Shown here piece by piece: positions 1 to 5,300 of a stretch of DNA of 9,150 nt. Origin of the DNA: CAZMXP01 sp964570285 (GTDB taxonomy: Bacteria; Planctomycetota; PLA2); the NCBI GenBank assembly GCA_964570285.1, contig CAZMXP010000094.1, positions 1-9,150 on the forward strand, written 5' to 3'. The notes below the pieces were generated by a model. The model saw only the letters and a list, made by a program, of their open reading frames with translations. It was not told where the DNA came from and did not search any database. Position numbers and translations under genes: made by a program. Each line of letters opens with the position of its first letter. The stretch's first letter is position 1.

Positions 1-162
1 GGGAAGCCCCCCCCGGGCCCCCCCGTCATCGCCCCCCTCGGGAGTGCGCGCGGCGGGGCGCGGGCGCCCCTCCCCTCCCTCGCGCAACGCGAGCGCGAGC
101 AGGCCCGCCGCAAGCGCGCCAAGCGCCAGCAGCAGCGCGATCGTGCTCCGCATCTTCCTCAT
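1..162 (-). CDS. Membrane-anchored protein, N-terminal part only (runs off the left edge)
   Basis: An open frame starts at ATG 162-160 and stays open to the first base of the window, giving 54 codons with no stop. Residues about 7-27 are a continuous hydrophobic stretch (TIALLLALGALAAGLLALAL) after a basic N-terminus (MRKMR), so it reads as a signal anchor or signal peptide. It is followed by a Gly/Pro/Arg-rich linker. It lies 66 nt downstream of hflC on the same strand and is probably the third gene of that operon. No Shine-Dalgarno is obvious before 162; an internal ATG at 153-151 is an alternative start. The last bases before the window edge are long G/C homopolymers, so a sequencing error could have altered the frame there. 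The function is not recognisable from this fragment. Confidence 0.55.
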   Translation of the reverse strand, partial: MRKMRSTIALLLALGALAAGLLALALREGGEGRPRPAARTPEGGDDGGARGGLP

Positions 163-228
163 GGCTATCGGAGGTAGTGGGCCGAACCCCGCCCGGTTGC
201 CAGGCCTCCCCGGTCGGGGCGGCGCCGC

Positions 229-1176
229 CTACTTCGGCGGCCCTTCGGTCATGTAGCGGTAGAGATCGGCCGTCGGCGGCAGGACCAGCGTGGTATTGGC
301 GCCGACGACGGCCCCGTAGGTCTCCATCGTGCGCCAGAAGGCGTAGAACTCGGGGTCCTTGCCGTAGGCCTCGGCGTAGATCGTCGCCGCCTCGGCGTCC
401 GCCGTCGCGATGATGGACTGCGCGTCCTTGTAGGCGAGGCTGCGGATCGTCTTCTCCTCGCGCGCGCGCTCGCCGTCCACCTCCGCCTTGCGGCCGCGCC
501 CCTCGGAGCGGTAGCGCTCGGCGATGCGCTGGCGCTCGCTGATCATGCGCAGGTAGACGGTGCGGCGCACGTCCTGCACGTACTCGAGCCGCTTGATCAT
601 CACGTCGATCAGTTCGATGCCGTACTGCTTCACCACCGGCGCGGCGCTCTGGTAGATCTTTTCGACGAGCTTGTCGCGGCCGAACTCGATGCGCTCGCGG
701 CTCTCGGCGCCGGTCGACTCGACGCCGTCCACCTCGAGCGGCAGGTCGAGCACGCGGTTGCTGAGGCGCACGACCTCGATCAGCTTGTGGGAGCTGACGA
801 TGTCGCGGGTGGCCGAGTCGAGGATGTCGTCGAGGCGGGTCTTCGCGCCGAGTTCGGTGCGGACCGCCTGCAGGAAGAGCAGCGGATCGACGATGCGCCA
901 CCGGGCCGTCGTGTCCACGAAGATGTAGCGCTTGTCGGCGGTCGGGATCTGGTTCGGCTCGCCGTCCCAGATCATCAGCCGCCGGTCGAAGCTGTTCACC
1001 TGCTGCACGAACGGCAGCTTGAAGTGGAGGCCGGCGGAGCTGACGGGCTCGCCGACCGGGTCCCCGAACTGCGTCAGGATCACCTGCTCGTACTCGGCGA
1101 CGACGTAGAGCGAGGAGGAGATCAGCGCGAACGCGAGCAGCGCGATCGCGACGAGGGCGGCGAATCCGGGCTTCAC
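229..1176 (-). CDS. hflC: HflC, SPFH/Band 7 protease-modulator subunit
   Basis: This 315-residue protein has the HflC architecture. A single membrane segment (residues about 4-26) is followed directly by an SPFH/Band 7 domain (VAEYEQVILTQFGDPV, then GLHFKLPFVQQV) and a charged helical region (ISERQRIAERYRSEGRG). The C-terminus matches the HflC signature, with AEAYGKDPEFYAF followed by a region ending DLYRYM. In other bacteria HflC pairs with HflK on the outer face of the inner membrane and limits FtsH proteolysis of membrane substrates. The start is GTG at 1176, overlapping the hflK stop in the sequence GTGA. GGAGGGAG lies four nt upstream of it, so the start is well supported and translation is probably coupled to hflK. 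The length is close to that of E. coli HflC. GC-rich self-complementary sequence lies just after the stop (about 195-228) but has no T run. Confidence 0.95.
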   Translation of the reverse strand: MKPGFAALVAIALLAFALISSSLYVVAEYEQVILTQFGDPVGEPVSSAGLHFKLPFVQQVNSFDRRLMIWDGEPNQIPTADKRYIFVDTTARWRIVDPLLFLQAVRTELGAKTRLDDILDSATRDIVSSHKLIEVVRLSNRVLDLPLEVDGVESTGAESRERIEFGRDKLVEKIYQSAAPVVKQYGIELIDVMIKRLEYVQDVRRTVYLRMISERQRIAERYRSEGRGRKAEVDGERAREEKTIRSLAYKDAQSIIATADAEAATIYAEAYGKDPEFYAFWRTMETYGAVVGANTTLVLPPTADLYRYMTEGPPK

Positions 1177-2141
1177 TTGACTCCCTCCGGCACGAGCGGC
1201 AGCATCTTCCAGATCCCCTCGCTCTCGACGACGAGCACGCGCTCCGCCTTCGGCAGCACCTTCTCGATCGTCTCGAGGTAGAGCCGCCTCCGCGTGACCT
1301 CCTTCGAGACGCCATAGACCTTCAGCAGCTCGGCGAAGCGGGCGACGTCGCCGCGCGCCCGGTTGACGCGGTCGGCCGCGTACCCCTGCGCCTCGCTGAC
1401 CTCGCGCTTCGCGTCGCCGCGCGCGAACTCGATGACCTTGTTGAACTCGCGCAGCGCCTCGTTCTCGAGCTGGCTGCGCTCCTGCTCCGCGGCGTTGACG
1501 TCGTTGAAGCTCGCCTGCACCTCGAAGGGGGGGTTCGCGTTCTGGAGCTGCACCGTGACGATCTGCACGCCCATCCGGTAGTTGTCGAGCCTGTCTTGCA
1601 GCGCGGTGCGCGCCTTCTCGGCGATCTGCACGCGCTGGCTGCCGAGCACCTCCGTCACGGTGTGGTCCCCGACGACGCCGCGCATCACCGACTCGCCGAT
1701 GTCGATGATCGTGTCCTCCTGCTCGCGCACCTGGAAGAGCCAGTTCTTCGCGTCCTTGATGCGGTACTGGACGACCCACTCGACCGCGGCGATGTTCAGG
1801 TCGCCGGTCAGCATCAGCGGCTGCTCGCGCGTGGACTCGTACTCGGTCTTGCGCCCCGCCTGCTTGGTCCGGAAGCCGAATTCGATCTTCCGCACCTCGG
1901 TGACGGGCACCTTGACCGCCTGGTCGATCCCGAACGGGAGCTTGAAGTGGAGGCCCGGCGGCCTCGTCTCGTGATACTTGCCGAAGCGGAGCAGCACCGC
2001 CTCTTCCTCGGGCCGGACGGTGTAGTAGCTCGAAAGCACCAGTCCGAGCACAAGCAGCGTGCCGATCACGATCGACGCGCCCCGCAGGATCTGTTTCGGC
2101 GTGAGATCGGGCGGGGAGGGGCGCCTTGACGGGAGTTCCAT
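1173..2141 (-). CDS. hflK: HflK, SPFH/Band 7 protease-modulator subunit
   Basis: This 322-residue protein has a short cytoplasmic N-terminus, one membrane helix (residues about 21-40) and an SPFH domain (YYTVRPEEEAVLLRFGKY, PPGLHFKLPF, LTGDLNI). A long helical segment follows (DVNAAEQERSQLENEALREF), then the HflK-typical C-terminus (RRRLYLETIEKVLPKAERVLV, ending KMLPL). It is shorter than E. coli HflK because it lacks the long Gly/Pro-rich N-terminal extension. The start is placed at ATG 2141 because the membrane helix then begins near residue 21. A longer reading frame to 2231 runs through a palindromic repeat and gives unlikely sequence. TAGGAT lies 7 nt before this ATG; AGGA within it could act as a weak Shine-Dalgarno. 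HflK is expected to form an alternating ring with HflC around FtsH. Confidence 0.94.
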   Translation of the reverse strand: MELPSRRPSPPDLTPKQILRGASIVIGTLLVLGLVLSSYYTVRPEEEAVLLRFGKYHETRPPGLHFKLPFGIDQAVKVPVTEVRKIEFGFRTKQAGRKTEYESTREQPLMLTGDLNIAAVEWVVQYRIKDAKNWLFQVREQEDTIIDIGESVMRGVVGDHTVTEVLGSQRVQIAEKARTALQDRLDNYRMGVQIVTVQLQNANPPFEVQASFNDVNAAEQERSQLENEALREFNKVIEFARGDAKREVSEAQGYAADRVNRARGDVARFAELLKVYGVSKEVTRRRLYLETIEKVLPKAERVLVVESEGIWKMLPLVPEGVK

Positions 2142-2148
2142 GGATAGG

Positions 2149-2154
2149 ATCCTA
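2149..2154 (-). promoter_or_regulatory. Possible -10 hexamer TAGGAT for hflK
   Basis: On the minus strand TAGGAT ends 7 nt before the hflK ATG. It fits the TANNNT pattern seen before several other leading genes of this window. The AGGA inside it could instead be a weak Shine-Dalgarno, so the assignment is ambiguous. No clear -35 was seen. Confidence 0.4.
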
Positions 2155-2204
2155 CGGGTTCCTGCAACTACCGGGGCCGCGGGCGTGGAATTCGCGGACC
2201 TCAG

Positions 2205-2235
2205 GAGTTTGTCCGACGAAGCGTCGGACAAACTC
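2205..2235. repeat. Perfect 14-bp palindrome with 3-nt loop
   Basis: The arms 2205-2218 and 2222-2235 are exact reverse complements (GAGTTTGTCCGACG and CGTCGGACAAACTC) around the loop AAG. The arm shares GAG-N-TTGTCC with the hairpins at 2437-2501 and 9027-9091. Here the variable position is a T-A pair. It lies 64 nt upstream of the hflK start and would also fold in RNA. Confidence 0.85.
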
Positions 2236-2436
2236 TAAGGTGGAAGGAGCCTCGCTGCCGGTGGCCGGGCGCAGGTTGCGCGCATCGCCAAGACACTCTG
2301 CGCGTGGGAGGTGGAGCAGGTCTGGAGGCTGGCGCCCGCAAGGGCGTGACGCGGAACGCCGCCGCTGGGGCGCAAGCCCCCGGGCCTCAAGCGCGGCTAG
2401 GCTCGCGGCCACCCGGCGCTCGCGTCGCGTTGAGCT

Positions 2437-2501
2437 AGGAGATTGTCCATGTCCCGTTGGCCGCGAAGTGTGGCTGAGGACCACTACCCGGACAATCTCC
2501 T
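2437..2501 (-). repeat. Long hairpin repeat, copy 1 (65 bp)
   Basis: The outer arms AGGAGATTGTCC and GGACAATCTCCT (2437-2448 and 2490-2501) are exact reverse complements. Read on the minus strand the whole 65 bp aligns with 9027-9091, with about ten differences by hand count. One pair of differences is compensatory: A-T here and C-G there at the same stem position. An inner short stem is also kept (TGGTC with GGCCA, allowing one G-U pair; TGGCC with GGCCA in the other copy). Confidence 0.85.
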
Positions 2502-2561
2502 CAGCGCGGCTCCACGCCGCAACCAAAAAGTGCGACGGCCGAAGGCCGCGCTACGCCTAGG
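2502..2561 (-). repeat. Dispersed 60-bp repeat B, copy 1
   Basis: Read on the minus strand from 2561 this begins CCTAGGCGTAGCGCGGCC and ends GGAGCCGCGCTG. It aligns with plus-strand 5582-5639 over its full length with few changes and one or two small gaps. Two small stems are kept in both copies: GGCC-loop-GGCC, where only the loop differs, and GCGGC-loop-GCCGC. It directly abuts the hairpin element ending at 2501. Confidence 0.75.
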
Positions 2562-2670
2562 ATGAGTCTCCGTCGCGTACGCCTTGCGAGAACCACCGGG
2601 GACTTGTGCCGGTTCGTACGCGGCGCCAAGGACGCCCCGCGGGCGCGTGCGGCTCCCGCGGCAGGAGGGT

Positions 2671-2694
2671 GTCTTTGCGTCTTTGCGTCTTTGC
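2671..2694. repeat. Three tandem copies of GTCTTTGC
   Basis: The octamer GTCTTTGC is repeated three times without change, followed by a degenerate fourth unit GTTTCTCC. Short arrays of this kind recur between genes in many environmental bacteria, from general recollection. The role is unknown. Confidence 0.9.
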
Positions 2695-2818
2695 GTTTCT
2701 CCTTCCCCACTTGCGGGTGGCGGATGTATGAGAATTCGCGCAAGCGGCGAAGAGTCCGAGGGGTAGTAGTACAAGCCTCGGGCGCTGCGCGCCCTCGCGA
2801 CGGCCTTCGGCCGATCCG

Positions 2819-2840
2819 AATCGGGCGTAGCCGATTTTTT
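2819..2840 (+). terminator. Terminator-like hairpin with a six-T run
   Basis: The arms AATCGG (2819-2824) and CCGATT (2831-2836) enclose a 6-nt loop, and the T run extends to 2840. It has the shape of a rightward intrinsic terminator. No rightward gene ends upstream of it, so it may simply be part of a repeat. Confidence 0.3.
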
Positions 2841-2877
2841 GCTGAGGAAGCCAGGAAGGGAGGAACCCATGAGAGCA

Positions 2878-3120
2878 GAGGGGAGCATCCTGGGACTCGG
2901 ATGGATCGAATCCGTCCCTTCCTCGGTTCCTAGGTTCCTGGGTTCCTTCTTCCAAGCTCAAGACGAAGGCTGTGATCCGCCGCGCCGCGCAGTTCCCGGT
3001 GGCATTGGGCGCGCCATCGCACCCTGAAAGGCGCGCGCGGCAACATCCTCGCGCGCCACCGAGCGCGTTCGCCTCTGAAGCCCGAACACCCTTCGAGATT
3101 TGGACCCCCTCGTGGCTCAG
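2878..3120 (+). repeat. Left arm of a ~243-bp inverted repeat flanking vapBC
   Basis: This sequence reappears in reverse complement at 3805-4046 with roughly nine in ten bases matching by hand alignment. The inner edge is sharp: both copies agree through CGTGGCTCAG and then differ completely. The match on the outer side fades near 2878. It includes a run of GGTTCC-type short repeats and a conserved hairpin (GGCGCGCG at 3030-3037 with CGCGCGCC at 3050-3057). The vapC stop codon lies inside its last bases. No gene is recognisable in it. Confidence 0.9.
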
Positions 3121-3500
3121 GCCGAGAGCGTTCCGAGCGTGAGGCCGGGGATCCCGGCGAAGTGGGCGCGGTTGCGCGTCAGCAGCACGCCGGAGTTCGC
3201 GATGCAGATGCCGGCGATGAGGCAGTCGGCCATCCCCGGGTCCCTCCCCGCCTGCTTCAGCGCGCGCCGCACCCGGGCCGCTTCGCGACTTGCCGGCCCA
3301 TCGAGCGGCAGGATCGTCAACGCGGAGAGGAGCGTCTCGACCTTCTCCAACTCCTTCCCGGCCTTCGCCCCGGCCGTCAGTTCGAAGGAGTTGACCGCAG
3401 TCGTCGCGAGACCTCCCGCCTTGAGCTCGATCATGATGCGGGACGTCGCCCCCTCGCGCCCCCGGAGGGCGTCGATCAGCACGTCCGAATCCGCCACCAT
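3117..3500 (-). CDS. vapC: VapC-type toxin, PIN-domain ribonuclease
   Basis: This 127-residue PIN-domain protein carries the acidic active-site set in the expected places: D4 in ADSDVLID, E40 in SFELTAGA, D92 in GMADCLIAG, and N110 in LLTRNRAHF at the usual fourth position. Such toxins are Mg-dependent endoribonucleases that cleave tRNA or rRNA and stop growth when the antitoxin is lost. The length is normal and nothing essential is missing. The ATG at 3500 is chosen because it overlaps the vapB stop by one base (TGATG) with GGAGG 11 nt upstream. A GTG at 3509 would add three residues, but GGAGG would then sit only 2 nt away. The stop codon and the last bases fall inside the left inverted repeat. 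The target RNA cannot be predicted. Confidence 0.92.
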   Translation of the reverse strand: MVADSDVLIDALRGREGATSRIMIELKAGGLATTAVNSFELTAGAKAGKELEKVETLLSALTILPLDGPASREAARVRRALKQAGRDPGMADCLIAGICIANSGVLLTRNRAHFAGIPGLTLGTLSA

Positions 3501-3745
3501 CACCGCCACTTCCTCCGGAGATCCTTCACGGCCGCCTCGAGCCCATCCGCCCCCTCGGCCCCGAGACTGCCGAGCACCGAAAGCGCGCGCCGCACGCGCT
3601 CCTGCCGCGCGGTGACGGATTCGCCCTTCAGGTAGAGCTCTACCGCCTCCTGGATCAGGCGCGAGAACCCCTTCTCCCCCCGCGCGGCGGCCATCGCGAG
3701 CAACTTCGCGCGGAGAGCGTCGGGCAACTCGATCGTGGTTCGCAT
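3500..3745 (-). CDS. vapB: VapB-type antitoxin, ribbon-helix-helix DNA-binding protein
   Basis: This 81-residue protein opens with a ribbon-helix-helix fold (MRTTIELPDALRAKLL, then FSRLIQEAVELYLK). The first strand (RTTIEL) would form the DNA-contacting beta sheet in a dimer. The charged C-terminal tail (residues about 45-81, ending in KDLRRKWR) is where VapB proteins normally wrap and inhibit the toxin. It is the first gene of the pair and overlaps vapC by one base. The start at ATG 3745 gives the canonical N-terminus; the upstream in-frame ATG near 3778 lies within the promoter and would add unlikely sequence. No Shine-Dalgarno is present, and a -10 hexamer sits 9 nt before the ATG, so the mRNA is probably leaderless or nearly so. 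Autorepression is expected from the family and from the palindrome in the promoter. Confidence 0.92.
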   Translation of the reverse strand: MRTTIELPDALRAKLLAMAAARGEKGFSRLIQEAVELYLKGESVTARQERVRRALSVLGSLGAEGADGLEAAVKDLRRKWR

Positions 3746-3754
3746 CGCACAGAC

Positions 3755-3783
3755 AGCATAGCCCACATGCACATGCATGTCGA
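3755..3783 (-). promoter_or_regulatory. vapBC promoter: TCGACA, 17-nt spacer, TATGCT
   Basis: On the minus strand TCGACA (3783-3778) matches the -35 consensus TTGACA at five of six positions. A 17-nt spacer separates it from TATGCT (3760-3755), a TANNNT-type -10. Transcription would begin near 3749-3747, only 2-4 nt before the vapB ATG at 3745. Confidence 0.6.
3771..3780. promoter_or_regulatory. Likely VapB operator palindrome ACATGCATGT
   Basis: A perfect 10-bp palindrome overlaps the end of the -35 and the spacer of the vapBC promoter. An extra GCATGT half-site adjoins it on the minus strand. Ribbon-helix-helix antitoxins bind short inverted or direct repeats in their own promoters, so this is the natural candidate for autorepression. 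Binding is inferred. Confidence 0.5.
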
Positions 3784-3804
3784 TAGGCCTAGGTGGGCCG
3801 AGTG

Positions 3805-4046
3805 CTGAGCCACGAGGGGGTCCAAATCTCGAAGGGTCTTCGGGTCTCTTGGGCGAACGCGCTCGGAGGCGCGCGAGGATGTTGCCGCGCGCGCCTTTCA
3901 GCGTGCGATGGCACGCCCAAGGCCACCGGGAACTGCGCGGTGCGGTCAACCACGGCCTTCGTCTTGAGCTTGGAAGAAGGAACCCAGGAACCTAGGAACC
4001 GAGGATGAGGCGGATTCGACCATCCGAGTCCCGGAGTGCTGCCCTC
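3805..4046 (-). repeat. Right arm of the ~243-bp inverted repeat flanking vapBC
   Basis: This is the reverse complement of 2878-3120 at about nine in ten positions, with a one-base gap near the outer end. The inner edge starts exactly at CTGAGCCACG. The conserved hairpin is at 3868-3875 with 3888-3895. Together the two arms enclose 684 bp holding only vapB, vapC and their promoter. Confidence 0.9.
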
Positions 4047-4337
4047 GTGCGGCGCCCGGAATCGAGCCAAGGTGGCCGCTTCGCAGCCATCCTGTGCGGC
4101 GGGGGAGGGACGCACGCAGCCTTCCGCCCCGCGCGCGTCCCCCGTATCCCGCAGCTCCTCACTAGGCGCAGCGCAACCTTCGGCCGCCGCTGACGTCGGC
4201 GCTCTCGCCGTGCGGGTCGATTTCGGGGGTGCCCGAGGGGGCAGGGCCCATGCCCGCGCAACGGGCGACGGGCCTCCCACGATTCAGCCATGGCCACGCC
4301 CGCTCCTGTCCCCCCCCTGCGGCCCAATGAGGGGTGC
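4047..4337. other. Intergenic stretch upstream of the UDG-like gene
   Basis: No gene, repeat copy or convincing promoter was recognised here. The stretch is GC-rich with open frames on both strands that give low-complexity Arg/Pro/Ala protein. The last 48 bases would be coding if the downstream gene starts at 4290 instead of 4338. Confidence 0.5.
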
Positions 4338-4988
4338 ATGACCACCACCCGTGCAGCGTCGGGGTTGGAGGAGAGCGCCACGCCCTGCGGTGTCGGTCGC
4401 GTGGTCGTCGAGATCAGGGCCGAGGCGGCGGCCTGCCGGCTCTGTCCGCGCATGGCGCCTCATCTGCAGTGGCCGAGGGAGGCGTTCGGGACAACCGCGA
4501 CCGGGTACATGATGGTGGCGGAGGCGCCCGGCGCAGGGGCACGTCCCTTCGAGGGGCAGCGCGGCGGGCTTCTGCGCGAGGCGCTCGCCGATGTCGGCGA
4601 TCCGCGCTACGCGCAACTGGAGGATCTCTTCTTCCTCGCCGACGCCGTGCGCTGCCGCCCGCTCGACTCGAAAGCCCCGGCGCGGACTCGGGTGCCGACC
4701 ACGACCGAGTGCCGCAACTGCCAGCCCTTCCTCGAACTCGAGATCCGCGCGCTGCATCCGCGCCTGGTCCTCGCCATCGGCGCCGTCGCCACGCGCGCGG
4801 TGCTCGGGGAGCCGGTGCAGATCGAGAGGGTCCACGCCAAGCGCCACATCCTGCGGGGCACGACGGTGCTGCCGCTGGTGCTCCCCGCTCCGGCGAATCG
4901 CGCCACCCTCGGCCGCCTCGGCCTCACGCTTGCGACCTATCGCCGCTGGCTCACGGGCCTCTTCGGGACGCTGATCGAGGAGGTGTAG
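4338..4988 (+). CDS. Uracil-DNA glycosylase superfamily protein, family-4-like with 4Fe-4S cysteines
   Basis: Numbering here starts at ATG 4338 (216 residues); a start at 4290 would add 16. CRLC (C33 and C36) near the N-terminus, VRCRP (C106) and TEC (C125) are spaced like the four iron-sulfur ligands of family 4 UDGs. MMVAEAPG (E62) matches the first UDG motif, RPFEGQRGGLL follows, and DLFFLADAVRCRP and PRLVLAIGAVATRAVLG match the family core. Family members remove uracil from DNA to start base excision repair. Two features depart from the usual pattern: the acidic loop after EAPG is shortened (GAGARPF), and the second motif normally reading HPS or HPA is LPA (L182). Activity may therefore be altered. 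ATG 4338 is preferred for the nearby GAGGGG, although its spacing to the ATG is short; ATG 4290 has no Shine-Dalgarno. Confidence 0.82.
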   Translation: MTTTRAASGLEESATPCGVGRVVVEIRAEAAACRLCPRMAPHLQWPREAFGTTATGYMMVAEAPGAGARPFEGQRGGLLREALADVGDPRYAQLEDLFFLADAVRCRPLDSKAPARTRVPTTTECRNCQPFLELEIRALHPRLVLAIGAVATRAVLGEPVQIERVHAKRHILRGTTVLPLVLPAPANRATLGRLGLTLATYRRWLTGLFGTLIEEV

Positions 4989-4989
4989 C

Positions 4990-5039
4990 GCGGGGGAGTT
5001 GCTCCCCGCAAGCCTCGACCCGCAACCACAGGCGGGTCG
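4990..5039 (+). terminator. Two hairpins just after the UDG-like gene
   Basis: The first hairpin pairs GCGGGG(G)AG with CTCCCCGC (4990-5009, one bulged G). The second is a perfect 8-bp stem, CGACCCGC with GCGGGTCG (5016-5023 and 5032-5039). Neither has a T run, so factor-independent termination is uncertain. They could protect the 3' end or insulate the next promoter. Confidence 0.35.
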
Positions 5040-5054
5040 CGGGCCGCGGATGCA

Positions 5055-5081
5055 TTGACTTCCTGACCGCTCAAGTATAGG
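5055..5081 (+). promoter_or_regulatory. Possible promoter TTGACT, 15-nt spacer, TATAGG
   Basis: TTGACT (5055-5060) is a near-perfect -35 and TATAGG (5076-5081) a fair -10, but the 15-nt spacer is short. The -10 ends 9 nt before the ATG at 5091 (6 nt before a GTG at 5088), so transcription would start at or very near the start codon. Confidence 0.45.
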
Positions 5082-5090
5082 CTTCAGGTG

Positions 5091-5300
5091 ATGTCGAAGG
5101 ATCCGATGGCGGTCGCCTTGGGCCGGCGCGGCGGCCTGAAGGGCGGTCCCGCAAGAGCCGCCGCGCTCTCCGCGGCGGAACGGTCCAGGCAGGCGCGCGA
5201 CGCCGTGGAGCAGCGCTGGAGGAACCAGCGGCTGGCGCGCTTCATGGCGCTGCTGCGGGCACAGAATCTCTTGGCCCGGGCGAAGCTCGCCCGCAGATGA
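5091..5300 (+). CDS. Small basic protein with GGLKGG motif, unknown function
   Basis: This 69-residue protein reads SKDPMAVALGRRGGLKGG followed by PARAAALSAAERSRQARDAV and EQRW. That is the pattern of a widespread family of tiny basic proteins (GRxGGxKGG-xRA-LS-RR-ARxAAxxRW), which I recall from many soil and sediment genomes and which are sometimes beside nucleotidyltransferases. The regular pattern, a promoter placed just before the start and the stop at 5298-5300 support a real gene. The C-terminal part (LARFMALLRAQNLLARAKLARR) is amphipathic and basic. A nucleotidyltransferase lies 324 nt downstream on the same strand, which would fit a toxin-antitoxin-like pair, but that pairing is speculative. 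GTG 5088 is an alternative start. The function is unknown. Confidence 0.7.
   Translation: MSKDPMAVALGRRGGLKGGPARAAALSAAERSRQARDAVEQRWRNQRLARFMALLRAQNLLARAKLARR

Larger units (their letters stand above)
2202..2501 (-). mobile_element. Roughly 300-bp hairpin-bounded repeat element (REP/PATE-like), copy 1
   Basis: The stretch has a palindromic hairpin at each end (2205-2235 and 2437-2501), with matching arm cores of the form GGAG-N-TTGTCC. The interior (about 2239-2435) has no convincing gene. Read on the minus strand, the 2501 end and about 60 bases beyond the hairpin align with the sequence starting at 9027 at the right edge of the window, so this is a dispersed repeat longer than the hairpin alone. 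Terminal imperfect palindromes without a transposase are typical of non-autonomous elements moved by IS200/IS605-type or RAYT Y1 transposases, and REP sequences served by RAYTs carry a GTAG/GGAG tetranucleotide at the foot of the hairpin. That it is mobile, and that 2202 is its true far end, are inferences. No transposase is encoded in the window. Confidence 0.45.
2562..2877. other. Intergenic stretch with no supported gene
   Basis: Several overlapping open frames exist on both strands but none gives recognisable protein. The visible structure is a 7-bp stem CCGCGGG/CCCGCGG (2637-2643 and 2655-2661), a tandem octamer repeat (2671-2694), a terminator-like hairpin (2819-2840) and a GGCCTTCGGCC palindrome near 2802. 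It looks like a patchwork of repeat fragments. Confidence 0.6.

Noticed and set aside
1..25. Unusual C/G homopolymers at the left edge as a signal
   Set aside because: More likely ordinary GC-rich coding sequence or sequence error at an end; nothing further can be supported.
26..1315. Long leftward open frame of 429 codons overlapping hflC
   Set aside because: It is a shadow frame of hflC and the end of hflK with Arg/Ala-rich low-complexity protein; the hflC frame matches a known family along its length.
2142..2231. N-terminal extension of hflK to a start at 2231
   Set aside because: It passes through the palindromic repeat and gives sequence unlike HflK; ATG 2141 fits the membrane helix and has TAGGAT 7 nt upstream.
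2437..2501. CRISPR repeat or attC-like site
   Set aside because: There are no regularly spaced repeats with spacers and no integrase; the copies lie kilobases apart and in opposite orientation.
2152..2526. Leftward open frame of 124 codons inside the hairpin element
   Set aside because: It reads through both hairpins and gives no recognisable domain; more likely chance openness in GC-rich DNA.
3501..3509. GTG 3509 as the vapC start
   Set aside because: GGAGG would be only 2 nt away; ATG 3500 with TGATG overlap is a better fit, though the three-residue difference is minor.
3789..4280. Leftward open frame of 163 codons through the right inverted repeat
   Set aside because: The matching frame in the left arm shows substitutions with no sign of codon constraint, and there is no domain.
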